The notes under the pieces were generated by a model. It was not told the DNA's origin, ran no database searches, and was given only the letters and a program-made list of their open reading frames with translations. From Actinomycetes bacterium (GTDB lineage: Bacteria; Actinomycetota; Acidimicrobiia; Acidimicrobiales; JAMCPL01), in NCBI GenBank assembly GCA_021816935.1, contig JAKAWR010000012.1, forward strand, positions 1 through 59,382: a stretch of 59,382 bases of DNA, given 5' to 3'. How positions within the stretch are numbered: position 1 is the stretch's first letter; each line of letters starts with the position of its first letter. The position numbers and the translations under genes were made by a program. This document shows, in pieces, positions 39,829 through 48,442 of the stretch.

Positions 39829-40434
39829 ATGCGCATTGCGATCACGAACTTGAAGGGAGGCACGGGCAAAACAACGACAGCCATGCACCTTGCGACAGGA
39901 CTTGCTGCTCACGGACGAACACTCCTCATCGATGCTGACGAGCAGGGTTCAGCAACCGCATGGTCCCAGCTCATCGGGGACGGCTGCCCCTTCGATGTCG
40001 TCACCGACGCCGGGGCCGACCTACACCTCCGGTTCGACCGACTCGTGGCAAGTTACGCCCACGTTGTTATCGACGCACCACCACATGATGCCGCCATTGT
40101 CCGCAGCGCCATCCAACTTGCAACCAACATCGTGATCCCGCTGACGCCGAGCGCCATGGATGTCAACCGGCTATGGCCGATGATCGAACTCGCCACCACC
40201 GTTCACCGTGGAGACGCACCATCGGTGCTCGTCCTTCTGACGAAGGTGCGTCCGCATACACGAACGTTGCGAATCACCCGAGAAACGCTCGACGAGATGG
40301 GTGTCCCCGTCTCGTCAATAGAAATCCCGCAGCGGGAGTTGTACCGGACGGCGTTCGGCACGATCCCGAATGATCCCGAGAGGTACCAATCGGTCGTGGG
40401 AGAGCTACTACGCAAGGAGGTGGTCGCAGCATGA
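39829..40434 (+). CDS. parA: ParA-family partition ATPase
   Basis: This 201-residue ATPase starts MRIAITNLKGGTGKTTTAMH (deviant Walker A) and has LLIDADEQGSATAW and HVVIDAPPHD. Its short length without an N-terminal HTH is typical of type Ib ParA/ParF proteins that pair with a small RHH centromere binder. It overlaps the next gene by ATGA. It probably helps retention of the excised, replicating form. Confidence 0.93.
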   Translation: MRIAITNLKGGTGKTTTAMHLATGLAAHGRTLLIDADEQGSATAWSQLIGDGCPFDVVTDAGADLHLRFDRLVASYAHVVIDAPPHDAAIVRSAIQLATNIVIPLTPSAMDVNRLWPMIELATTVHRGDAPSVLVLLTKVRPHTRTLRITRETLDEMGVPVSSIEIPQRELYRTAFGTIPNDPERYQSVVGELLRKEVVAA

Positions 40435-40730
40435 GCAACACCACACGCACCGCCTCCGATATCAAGGCGACCATGGCTGCAAGCATCAAACAGGCCATGG
40501 CGGAGCCACCAGGGGTCGTACCCCTTCCCCTCTCGGCAGATGGTCCGAACAACCTGCGTGACAAACGGTTCACCGTCGTCATCCCCAACGTCCAGCATCG
40601 CTTCATCAAGCGGTTTGCCATCGATGCCAACAGCGATGCCAGCACGATCGCACGCACGTTGTTCGCCATGCTCGAATCCGATGCTTCGGTGGCTGAGCAG
40701 GTCCGGTCACGTATCCACCAGCGCTCTTGA
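40431..40730 (+). CDS. Small ParG/RHH-like partner of ParA
   Basis: This 99-residue protein overlaps parA by ATGA. It has a flexible polar N-terminus, then KRFTVVIPNVQHRFIKRFAI and a helix ending LFAMLESDASVAEQ. A beta strand followed by two helices is the pattern of ribbon-helix-helix proteins such as ParG. It is the candidate binder of the phased 8-bp TCG arrays located upstream of parA and immediately after its own gene. Confidence 0.65.
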   Translation: MSNTTRTASDIKATMAASIKQAMAEPPGVVPLPLSADGPNNLRDKRFTVVIPNVQHRFIKRFAIDANSDASTIARTLFAMLESDASVAEQVRSRIHQRS

Positions 40731-40731
40731 T

Positions 40732-40771
40732 TCGACCTATCGAATCTTCGCAAAGTCGCAAACTCGCATCA
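40732..40771 (+). promoter_or_regulatory. Phased 8-bp TCG repeats upstream of rep
   Basis: Five tandem 8-mers beginning TCG lie at 40732, 40740, 40748, 40756 and 40764 (TCGACCTA, TCGAATCT, TCGCAAAG, TCGCAAAC, TCGCATCA), ending 4 bp before the rep start. They share period and TCG anchor with the array upstream of parA. Confidence 0.65.
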
Positions 40772-40775
40772 CCCT

Positions 40776-41963
40776 ATGAACCAGAACGCCATAACCTCCG
40801 TCCCCCCAATCACCTCGCTTCTCTTGTCGAAAGGGAAGAACACCGTCGGCCACGAAACCAATCTGGCCCGAAGCCCGCTCTGGAATCTGCGCAAGCGGAC
40901 AGCGCATCTGGAGACGGTCGTGTCGCCGGTTCTCTATGGCCGCCCGTTCCGTCATGTCGCCGGTGCTCAGCTCACGACAGCCGATCAGCAGCTCTTCGCC
41001 CACCTCACCACAATGTTCGTCCGGGCTGGCTGTCCCGATGATCGGAGGGTGCCGTTCAGCCTCGGAGATGCTGCCATCGCCCTCGGGTATGACGACCTTG
41101 GCGGGAAGCAGCGGAACCTCGTTCGACAATCGCTCGCCAGGCTTGGGAGCGTCATGTTGGAATCGGCGGTACGTCACCCCGACGGCCACGAGACGGTCCT
41201 TGGATGGGGACTTATCGACAGCTACCTGATCAGTACCCGTGGAGGGGGCAAGGGATGGGTGACGGTCAGTGAAGCCGTGAGTCTGCTCCTCCGGGAGGGG
41301 AGCGTCACGTTCCTGCACGCCCCAACGTGGAGCGCCATCACGCACGAGGATGAGGTGGCCGGGCGTCTCTGGAGCTTCCTCGAATCGGAAAACATCGGGG
41401 CGGGGTGGCGCTATGCATTATTCAGCTCCGATACTGCGACTGAGAGCCGATGCATGCCCTCTATCTCCGAGGTCGTGCAGCTCAACTGGTCGTCACGCAA
41501 GCGGGTCGCCCATCGGCTACGAGAGGCATGCAGGATTGTTGAGACGTTCGACCGCCGCTACCGCCTGTCGATAGCAACGGGCACGGCGGAAGGGTCATGG
41601 GTCCTCACGTGCGTTCGTAACAGCTCGCCTGCCAGAGCGAAGTCCGAGACCATCCCCAAGAGCATCCTCACGGCTTGGCGCAAGGTCTTCCGCAGCCACC
41701 TTCCCAGCCACCGGCAGCAGGAGGTGCTGCGGGAGATTCTGGAGCGAAGATCATCCGAGTGGATCATCGCTCAACTCGAAAATGCTCCCATCGGATCGGA
41801 CCCGCTCCACGAGATGCTTACAGCCGACTCGGGATTGTCAGCGAAGTCGCTTGCGACAGCCCGTGACGCCGAGAGCCGCTGGGAACAGTTGAAGCAGCAG
41901 GAGTCAGTCGAGGGAGAGCAATCTCTTGCCAAGCTGCTGGAGGCCGTTCGCCTCAGTCGGTGA
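40776..41963 (+). CDS. Probable replication initiator (Rep)
   Basis: This 395-residue protein shows features of winged-helix plasmid initiators: a middle region with helices and strands (RVPFSLGDAAIALGYDDLGG, RNLVRQSLARLGSVMLESAV) and a second HTH-like segment (SISEVVQLNWSSRKRVAHRL). Strong support comes from context: it follows the par genes and is followed within 60 bp by iterons. Similarity to a named Rep family is not certain from sequence alone; it could be a RepA/TrfA-like initiator. It is preceded by the phased TCG array, so partition protein may regulate it. Confidence 0.7.
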   Translation: MNQNAITSVPPITSLLLSKGKNTVGHETNLARSPLWNLRKRTAHLETVVSPVLYGRPFRHVAGAQLTTADQQLFAHLTTMFVRAGCPDDRRVPFSLGDAAIALGYDDLGGKQRNLVRQSLARLGSVMLESAVRHPDGHETVLGWGLIDSYLISTRGGGKGWVTVSEAVSLLLREGSVTFLHAPTWSAITHEDEVAGRLWSFLESENIGAGWRYALFSSDTATESRCMPSISEVVQLNWSSRKRVAHRLREACRIVETFDRRYRLSIATGTAEGSWVLTCVRNSSPARAKSETIPKSILTAWRKVFRSHLPSHRQQEVLREILERRSSEWIIAQLENAPIGSDPLHEMLTADSGLSAKSLATARDAESRWEQLKQQESVEGEQSLAKLLEAVRLSR

Positions 41964-42000
41964 GGAGCGCAGATGTCCTTGGCCTGCATGGACGGCTGGA

Positions 42001-42087
42001 TAGGTACTGTGCGTGTACCGAGGTAGGTACTTTCCGGAACCTCAATAGGTACTTTCCGGAACCTGACAATAGGTACTTTCCGGAACC
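42001..42087 (+). repeat. Iterons / candidate replication origin
   Basis: TAGGTACTTTCCGGAACC is repeated exactly at 42024-42041, 42046-42063 and 42070-42087, with a shorter copy (TAGGTACT) at 42001. Spacing is 22-24 bp, about two helical turns. Each contains the palindrome TTCCGGAA. The site lies 37 bp after the Rep-like gene. Confidence 0.85.
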
Positions 42088-42546
42088 CAACCTCAATAAT
42101 CCATGCTCCCACAACCCTTTTCGAGACCAAGCTGTCAAATAGCTTCTTCGGTACCGTCGTATTTACCGTCGTATTTACCGTCGAGACTCGCAAGATGCGA
42201 GACTCCTTTGCTGTCATGCATTGACGGTGACGCTCCCCGCACACATCACCCGCACGCACTTCGGCTTTCCGAACGGCAAGGGGAAAACGCTGCAAACGCA
42301 CCAACCCCGCCAACCGCTTCCCTGGTGGTCCTTGTCCTCCGTCCGCTGAGCGGGTAGGCTGCTTGCAGTGGCTCCTGGCGCCCGTGGGGCGCCGGTCCGA
42401 GCCTTCCGATAGCATCTGCACTAGCATCTGCTTCTGTGGTGCAGACCCTTTTGCTGCACGTCCGCTGTGGTCAGCCACCGCCCCACTGCGCTCCTGAACT
42501 GGCAGTTCGGCCCCCGTTCCGCTTCCCTGGATTGCAGGGGCAATCC

Positions 42547-42587
42547 TTCCACACCCCACCCCCACTACGTGTGACTGGGGTGTGGAA
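42547..42587. promoter_or_regulatory. Long inverted repeat, oriT or replication-site candidate
   Basis: TTCCACACCCCA (42547-42558) and TGGGGTGTGGAA (42576-42587) form a perfect 12-bp stem around a 17-nt loop containing ACTACGTGTG. No T-run follows, so it is not an obvious terminator. It lies in the noncoding region upstream of the replication-relaxation/transfer genes. Confidence 0.5.
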
Positions 42588-43006
42588 CCAGGAAGACGGT
42601 GTGGGGGCCAAGAACGAAGAGAGCGCAGTGGGGCGGTGGCAAGGACGAGGGACAGTTGGAACCAGGGAACAGTGTGATGGTGATGAGGAAGTTTTTTGGA
42701 TTGGGGAGTTGGGTGCTCAGTGCAGGCGAAGTGTGGAAGAGAAGAGAGAACGAGGGCTCGGCTTCCTGAAGGGAAGAGGAAAGGAACAAATAGGGAGCGA
42801 TCCAGGCGAGCGGTGGCCACAAGCGAAAAGCACGAGTGAGCCGGAGCATCAAGCACGGATAACGGCATTGTGGAATGGGCATGTGGCTGCGTACGGGGCA
42901 ATGCCATGAAATCCCGTATTGTGCGGTGCCGAAAGAAGTCACATAATCGCTGTAGCGGAACCGCTTTCGCCCCAAGGACCGGAGCGAGTCCCCGTGGCAC
43001 GAGATT

Positions 43007-43780
43007 ATGACCGCACCGGGCACTCCGAAGCACACAGGAGGCCGGGCAAACCAGAGCACGTCCCGCTCCGGAAATGGTCCTCCGCAGCGCTATGGACGAT
43101 TGCCCCTTCGTGCCCAGGGGCACATGCACCTCACTGACCGGGACCGAGACATCCTGGTATGGGTGGCTCGGCACGGCATCGTCACCGTGGACCAGATCAC
43201 GGCAAAGTTCTTCCCGACGCCGCACGGCAAGTCGGCAGCATTCCAACGGGTCCGAAAACTCTGTGATGCGCACCCGGCGCTCCTCCAGCGTGACCATACG
43301 CACTACCGGGAGCCGTCCGTCCTTCGGGTGACGACCCAGGGTGCCCGGCTTGCCGAGGTGGGCCTTGCTCCCGCCCGGATCGTACCCGCTGAGGTGCACC
43401 ACGCTCTTGCCATCGTGGACCTTGCCGAGGAGCTGCTTGCCACCAACTCCGGCGCCACGCTCCTCACGGAACGGGAGCGCCGGGCACAGCGCTACCGAGA
43501 AAAGCGGGCCGGGCAGCGGAAGACCACGGGACGCATCCCTGATGCTGTCCTCGTCTTCCCGGCTGCCGGTGGCAAGAAGGAGCGGACGGTCGCTGTCGAG
43601 CTGGACCGCTCACCCCGGAGCCGCATGGATGCCGAGACGGTCGTCAAGGCGTACCTCGCTGAGCGCTACGACGAGCTGTGGTGGTACGTGCGCCCGAGTC
43701 GGGTGGAGGTGGTCCGTCAGATCACCAGGCGCATGAAGGTGGATGACTTCATCGAGGTGCGACCATGGCAGGGCCGCTGA
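43007..43780 (+). CDS. Replication-relaxation family HTH protein
   Basis: About 257 residues; ATG 43124 is an alternative start giving 218. The N-terminal winged helix (LTDRDRDILVWVARHGIVTV, DQITAKFFPT) and a nuclease-like second half (RIPDAVLVFPAAGG, TVAVELDRSPRSRM) fit the actinobacterial replication-relaxation family found beside conjugation genes. The acidic and Lys residues of the second half (IPDAV, VELD) resemble a PD-(D/E)xK core, though this is inference. It overlaps the coupling ATPase gene by 16 bp, so the two probably work together in transfer or DNA processing. Confidence 0.75.
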   Translation: MTAPGTPKHTGGRANQSTSRSGNGPPQRYGRLPLRAQGHMHLTDRDRDILVWVARHGIVTVDQITAKFFPTPHGKSAAFQRVRKLCDAHPALLQRDHTHYREPSVLRVTTQGARLAEVGLAPARIVPAEVHHALAIVDLAEELLATNSGATLLTERERRAQRYREKRAGQRKTTGRIPDAVLVFPAAGGKKERTVAVELDRSPRSRMDAETVVKAYLAERYDELWWYVRPSRVEVVRQITRRMKVDDFIEVRPWQGR

Positions 43781-45564
43781 GTGCGCAGTCCCGCCCGCCA
43801 GAGGCGACCTCGCACGTCGGGAGCGAGTTCAATGCCTGGGCGAACGCCACGGTCTCGCTCGGCGTCATCATCGGGATTGTCGTCTTCGCCATGCCAGCAT
43901 CGCTCCTCGGAGTGCTGCTGGCATGGATGGTCTGGAGGCTGACCCGTCCCCTCTGGATCATGATCGCTGTCCTGTCGGTCGGCTTTGCACTCGGCGTCGT
44001 CATCCTCAACCGGGAGGTTGCCTGGTGCTGGCCGTTCGGTCTCATCATTCCAAACCGGCTCTATGACCTTCTGCCGCCATCATCGGCCCTTCCCGTTGGG
44101 CATGCAGTCTGGCGGAGCACCCTCGTCGAGATGCAGGCAGGACCGCTCCTGCTCCTCGCTGTCGAGGCATTCGGAGCCATCCGGGAGCGGACCCTGACCT
44201 CCGGGCTGTTCCACCAGGCCCAGGACCGGCTCGGCAGGGACCGACGCTCCGGGGAGCGAAGCAGGACATCGCTGCTCAGCGGACGACTGCGTCAGTACGC
44301 TTCAGTTGTGTCCCCGTCCCGCACGTTGCTGCTCAACGACACGGACCACCCGAACGGTGGCATCCGGCTCGGTGCGCTGCGGGACAACCGGCGGAAGCCC
44401 TTCGACCTGGCGCTTTCCGAGATGCGCCTTCACACCTTCCTCCCTGGAGCCACGGGCTCCGGGAAGACGACGACCCTGGAGCGGCTGGCAGACGGCGCAC
44501 TCCGCTGCGGCGCTGGCCTCGTCGTCATCGACTGCAAGGGTGGGGGACTGGGGGCGAGTGCCCGGAAGCTCGCTGCCCGCTACCACCTTCCCTTCGTCGT
44601 CGTGGACCCGGACGATCCCGCAACCATCGGCTACGACCCGTGCTCGGGCACCGGGGCAGACGTTGCGAACAAGCTCATCGGCTCCTTCACCTTCGGTGAG
44701 GCAGGCGAGATTTACAAGCAGGTCGGCATGCACGTCGTGCCCATCATCGTGCGGGGGATGCTCTCCGCTGGCCTTCCCATGACGCTCCGTCAGCTGTCCG
44801 AGAGCTGCACCCCGAACGGGCTTCGCATCCTCGCCCACAAGGTGCAGGACGAATCCCTCCAGGACGAGCTGACGAGTCTTCTCGACGACACCGACGCTGC
44901 CGGAAAGTCCGGACTCATCTCCCTGCAACACCGTTTCGGGGCGCTTCTGCAAGGCTCCTTCGGCCCGCTCCTGACGGCCAAGAAGGTGCTCGACTGGGAC
45001 AGCGCCTTTGCGCAGCCGATGGTGGTCTATGTGGCGCTCTCCGCAACGGCAGCCTCCGAAGACGTGGACCTGATGGGCCGGGTCCTCATTCAGGACCTCA
45101 AGCAGGCATGCGCCCGTCGGCTCCGTGCGGTCAGCAACGGCGAGACGCTGGCCCCGGTGCTGTGTGCCATCGACGAGTTCGCTGCGCTCAAGGAGGCGAG
45201 GCAGATCATCGACCTGCTGTTGCAGGCTCGCCAGGCAGCCATGCCGCTGCTGCTGGCGACGCAGTTCCTCCCCCAGGACCCGGACCTTCGGAAGGCAGTC
45301 CTCCAGGCAGGACTTCTCGTCGTGCACCGGCTGGAGGCAGCCGATGCCCAGGACGTTGCTGCGCAGTTCGGCACCCGGCCCAGTTGGAAGGTGACGCACC
45401 AGATCGACTGGGAGACCGGCACGACGCAGAAGGGCTCCATCCGGGACGTTGAAGAGTACGTCATCCACCCGAACACGCTCCGTCGTCTTCCTGTCGGGAC
45501 TGCTGCTGTGCGTTCCGTCCCGACTGACCGCCATGCCCTCGTGGAGATCATTCCCGTTCCGTAA
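43765..45564 (+). CDS. TraD/FtsK-like conjugative coupling ATPase
   Basis: This 599-residue protein has two or three N-terminal TM segments (ATVSLGVIIGIVVFAMPASL, LWIMIAVLSVGFALGVVIL), then a P-loop ATPase with Walker A GATGSGKTTTLERLADGAL and Walker B APVLCAIDEFAALKE. A glutamine finger-like QFLPQDPDLRKAV follows. Proteins of this type recruit and pump DNA through a membrane channel in conjugation (VirD4/TraD) or in AICE double-strand transfer. It is the only strong transfer gene in the element. The overlap with the upstream gene implies an operon. Confidence 0.88.
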   Translation: MAGPLSAQSRPPEATSHVGSEFNAWANATVSLGVIIGIVVFAMPASLLGVLLAWMVWRLTRPLWIMIAVLSVGFALGVVILNREVAWCWPFGLIIPNRLYDLLPPSSALPVGHAVWRSTLVEMQAGPLLLLAVEAFGAIRERTLTSGLFHQAQDRLGRDRRSGERSRTSLLSGRLRQYASVVSPSRTLLLNDTDHPNGGIRLGALRDNRRKPFDLALSEMRLHTFLPGATGSGKTTTLERLADGALRCGAGLVVIDCKGGGLGASARKLAARYHLPFVVVDPDDPATIGYDPCSGTGADVANKLIGSFTFGEAGEIYKQVGMHVVPIIVRGMLSAGLPMTLRQLSESCTPNGLRILAHKVQDESLQDELTSLLDDTDAAGKSGLISLQHRFGALLQGSFGPLLTAKKVLDWDSAFAQPMVVYVALSATAASEDVDLMGRVLIQDLKQACARRLRAVSNGETLAPVLCAIDEFAALKEARQIIDLLLQARQAAMPLLLATQFLPQDPDLRKAVLQAGLLVVHRLEAADAQDVAAQFGTRPSWKVTHQIDWETGTTQKGSIRDVEEYVIHPNTLRRLPVGTAAVRSVPTDRHALVEIIPVP

Positions 45565-45588
45565 ACCGTTCTCTGAAAGGACCCCACC

Positions 45589-47028
45589 GTGGCCGACGCT
45601 CCAGCGGGAGACAGCGCCTCTGCCGTTCCCCCTGCCAACCGTGGGGGGTCGAAGCACTCCCCGGCTCGCCCTCGACGAGCGGTGGAGCGGCTTGCAGCCG
45701 GACGCCGGGGGATCGCCCGGCACGGACTCGTCCGGCAGTACGACCGGCTCATGGCCTGGCGGCTTCCCGGACTCCCGCCTGGGCTCGGGACGCTCGAATG
45801 GATGCTTGCTGCCTCGTTTCGCATGCCCGGAGCGTCCGTGGCAGCACTTGGTGCTGCGTGGACGGCCGTCATCGTGGCGCTCTGGGCAGCGATGTTCGAT
45901 GCCATCGGCTCCGTGGTCGTCGCTGTGTTTGGCATCAGCTTCTCCGGGCACTTCGCTGGGATCGTGAACTTCAGCTCGCACACGGCGGGCGGGCTCGCCT
46001 TCCTTGGAGCGATTGCCTCCGCTGCGGTCGGCTTCGCAGCGGGCTTCACGGCGACCTACGCCAACAGCTTCGGCCACGCCGTGCCGGTCGTGGCAGCAGC
46101 GCTGTTCGTCGGCATGCTCCAGGGGCTCGTCATTGCGTCAGTTGCGACGGCGATGGAGCCGACGCTCCTCCGCTGGCGTGGCTACCGGCGACCCTCCCGA
46201 AGGGAGTGGGAGCTGCACCTTGGAGACGCCATGCAGACTGTCGTCGATGCCATGAAGCTCCGGGAGACCCCGAAGCTCCTCATCATGGACACGCCGATTC
46301 CCCAGGCGTGGACGCACACCCGGACCATCGTGCTCAGCAAGGGCCTCATCGAGGGGCTGGATGCTGCGGAGCTGGCAGGCGTGCTGGCGCACGAGATGGT
46401 CCACTGGCAACAGGGCGACGGGCTTGCAAACCGCATGGTGTGGGCCTTCGGCTGGCCCATTGCCGTGCTCTACAGCCTTGGCATGTTCCTCTCCGGAAAC
46501 CGCTTCGGACCGCAGGCCAGTGAAGGGCTCGTCCCGGCCTGGGCCGTTCCGGTCGGTGCTGGAGGCGTACCCGGCACGCACGTCAACGCCAAGAGCGTCG
46601 TGAAGGCAGGCACGACCGTCCTTGCGCTCATCGGCTGGCTCCTCCTCTGGCCCGCATATCTCTTGACCCGCTTCGTGATGGTCCCGATCGCTGCCTCCGA
46701 GACCCGCCTCATCGAGTACCAGGCAGACGCTGGCGCTGCCGCTGTCGGGCTCGCCAGCGGACTCCAGCGAGCGCTGGAGCGCATCGCTCCCTGGGAAGCC
46801 GGACGGACTGCCTGGGAGGCTGCGTTGTCCGCAACGCACCCGCCGATAGAGCTACGGATCGAGGCGCTGGAGGATGCGGAGTACAAGCCGCCACGCCCCG
46901 TCGAGCCCATCGCCAGGGCTGAGTCCCGCACGACCTGGGGCATCCTCGTCACGCTGCTCGTCGTCGCACTCACGCCGCTCGTGCCGACTGCGCACCATGC
47001 CCACAACGGCTGGTGGTGGCACTGGTAA
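45589..47028 (+). CDS. M48-family membrane metalloprotease
   Basis: This 479-residue HtpX-like protease starts at a GTG with GAAAGGA upstream. Several N-terminal TM segments precede the zinc motif in GVLAHEMVHWQQGDGLANRM, and a third ligand probably lies in ETRLIEYQADAGAAAVGLAS. Two more TM segments follow the active site. It lies 24 bp after the coupling ATPase gene. Membrane proteases on mobile elements may process transfer components or counter envelope stress; the substrate is unknown. Confidence 0.88.
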   Translation: MADAPAGDSASAVPPANRGGSKHSPARPRRAVERLAAGRRGIARHGLVRQYDRLMAWRLPGLPPGLGTLEWMLAASFRMPGASVAALGAAWTAVIVALWAAMFDAIGSVVVAVFGISFSGHFAGIVNFSSHTAGGLAFLGAIASAAVGFAAGFTATYANSFGHAVPVVAAALFVGMLQGLVIASVATAMEPTLLRWRGYRRPSRREWELHLGDAMQTVVDAMKLRETPKLLIMDTPIPQAWTHTRTIVLSKGLIEGLDAAELAGVLAHEMVHWQQGDGLANRMVWAFGWPIAVLYSLGMFLSGNRFGPQASEGLVPAWAVPVGAGGVPGTHVNAKSVVKAGTTVLALIGWLLLWPAYLLTRFVMVPIAASETRLIEYQADAGAAAVGLASGLQRALERIAPWEAGRTAWEAALSATHPPIELRIEALEDAEYKPPRPVEPIARAESRTTWGILVTLLVVALTPLVPTAHHAHNGWWWHW

Positions 47029-47284
47029 CAAGGCTGTGACTGCGGGCTTCTGCGCAGGAGTCTGCCGCATACTGGACACGGAACCCGTTCAGGGGATGGT
47101 CGTGTGGCATGCGAAGACAGTCATCACGACATGACCGTGCTGCCACACGCCCAGTTCTGACGAACTCGTCGCAATCCGGTGGCATCTGCCACGGACGAGT
47201 CGCAACCTGATGATGGCGTGCGCCGTGCAGCAATGCTCGCACGACGATGGACGTAGAACGAGCGCCAACGTCGCAGCACACATC

Positions 47285-47719
47285 ATGAACCGCAGCAGCT
47301 ATTCCCTGAACAGATCGCAGCCGGTGCTTGAGCACTTCCCCTGGCACGCACGCCTGCTGGAGCGCATCTCGTCCTTGGGCGACTCCATGCTCGCTGCCAG
47401 GCGGGACCGTCCCTACCTGGCGCTCGCTGCTCTTCCGCTAGCCATGGTCGCCGCCACCATGGCCCTGTGGCTCTGGCTGCTCCTCCCGCTCACGGCGCTC
47501 TGCTGGTACTGGGCCTCGTCGGAGTGGCGCTGGACATGGCTCCTCGGAGTGATGGAGGCGTGTTTCGGGGTGCAGTGGGCGTACATCGGGGCGTACTGCC
47601 TTGCAACGTTTCCGGAGCAGCGCATCCTCGTCGGTGCGTTGTGGGCGGCCTACCCGCTCGTCGTCGCTGGTGTCGCAGCAGTGAGCCGATGGCAGTACGG
47701 ACATTGCTATGGATGGTAG
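47285..47719 (+). CDS. Small polytopic membrane protein
   Basis: About 144 residues with an amphipathic N-terminus and three or four TM segments (YLALAALPLAMVAATMALWL, LLLPLTALCWYWA, WLLGVMEACFGVQWAYIGAY, LVGALWAAYPLVVAGVAAV). No family recognised. Start uncertain (47210 or 47285). It follows the M48 gene by about 250 bp and may belong to the transfer module. Confidence 0.6.
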   Translation: MNRSSYSLNRSQPVLEHFPWHARLLERISSLGDSMLAARRDRPYLALAALPLAMVAATMALWLWLLLPLTALCWYWASSEWRWTWLLGVMEACFGVQWAYIGAYCLATFPEQRILVGALWAAYPLVVAGVAAVSRWQYGHCYGW

Positions 47720-47824
47720 TTGGTCCCTTTATGGATGAAACAAGATCATCGAGACCATTGCTAAATATCGCAACAAACTGCGAGAATAACTTAGAACAGG
47801 ATCAACCTCATTGAGGGCTCCACA

Positions 47825-48442
47825 ATGCAACGCCTTCGCCCCTTCGGCTTCTTCGCATTGGTTGCGGTCGTCCTCGCTGGGTGTGGAACAGTTGCCAGCA
47901 CTCTCCTACCGGGATCAGGATCGCAAGCAACGACTGAATATGCTCCGCCGTGTCCGAATGGTGGAATACCAACCACCGCATACTGCACGACACCGGTACA
48001 AACGGCAGCGGGTACGACCTTTGTGCATATGAAAACCGTTCCAGATGCCATCATTCTCGGCGGGGGGAATGAATTGCTAACACCATCCCAGACACCGAAG
48101 ATCTCAATGCAGGAAGCGGAACAGGCTGCTCTCGCTGTAGCTAAGACGCATTTTCCGACGGCTCAGATCGTGGAAGCAGTTCTGGTCGACAATGTATCGA
48201 ACACAGGGACAGCCACTGCCGCACAGGGTTCCCTCCAGTGGATCATCAACGTTACCCCTCCGGGGAACATCCCCGGATTCTATGCATATGGCCCTAACAC
48301 CGGTGCGGGCCAGACCAACACGACAACTCCATCCCCAGAGCCGCCTGGCACCACGCCAGCGCCTCCGCCGAACATCAAGTACGTAATCGTTGGCGTGAAT
48401 GCTCTTACGGGAAAGGTCGATGGTGCCGTGACGATAGAATGA
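47825..48442 (+). CDS. Secreted lipoprotein of unknown function
   Basis: This 205-residue protein has a lipoprotein signal peptide with lipobox LAGC (FGFFALVAVVLAGCG). The mature part includes a repeat-in-toxin-free alpha/beta region and a Pro/Thr-rich segment (TTPSPEPPGTTPAPPP) before a final strand (IKYVIVGVNALTGKVDGAVT). It overlaps the B-lectin gene by ATGA, so the two are translationally coupled. Confidence 0.8.
   Translation: MQRLRPFGFFALVAVVLAGCGTVASTLLPGSGSQATTEYAPPCPNGGIPTTAYCTTPVQTAAGTTFVHMKTVPDAIILGGGNELLTPSQTPKISMQEAEQAALAVAKTHFPTAQIVEAVLVDNVSNTGTATAAQGSLQWIINVTPPGNIPGFYAYGPNTGAGQTNTTTPSPEPPGTTPAPPPNIKYVIVGVNALTGKVDGAVTIE

Larger units (their letters stand above)
41964..43006. 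other. 1-kb noncoding region with origin-like repeats
   Basis: No coding frame here looks real on either strand. Contents: the iterons, a 12-bp direct repeat (TACCGTCGTATT at 42152 and 42164, partial at 42176), a GGCGCCC-gtg-GGGCGCC hairpin at 42377-42393, a 10-bp repeat TAGCATCTGC near 42410-42430, and a 12-bp inverted repeat at 42547-42587. Confidence 0.7.

Noticed and set aside
42436-42909. 157-codon plus-strand frame in the origin region
   Set aside because: Pro/Arg-rich at the start, no family match, and it contains the inverted repeat; coding bias is not convincing.
41771-43402. Long minus-strand frame (543 codons) across the rep 3' end and the noncoding region
   Set aside because: No family features, antisense to two real genes, and it runs through the iterons and inverted repeat. 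It looks like a GC-rich shadow.
44302-46077. Long minus-strand frame opposite the coupling ATPase gene
   Set aside because: It lies antisense to Walker A/B-containing and M48 genes, and its sequence is Arg/Gly/Glu-rich without domains.
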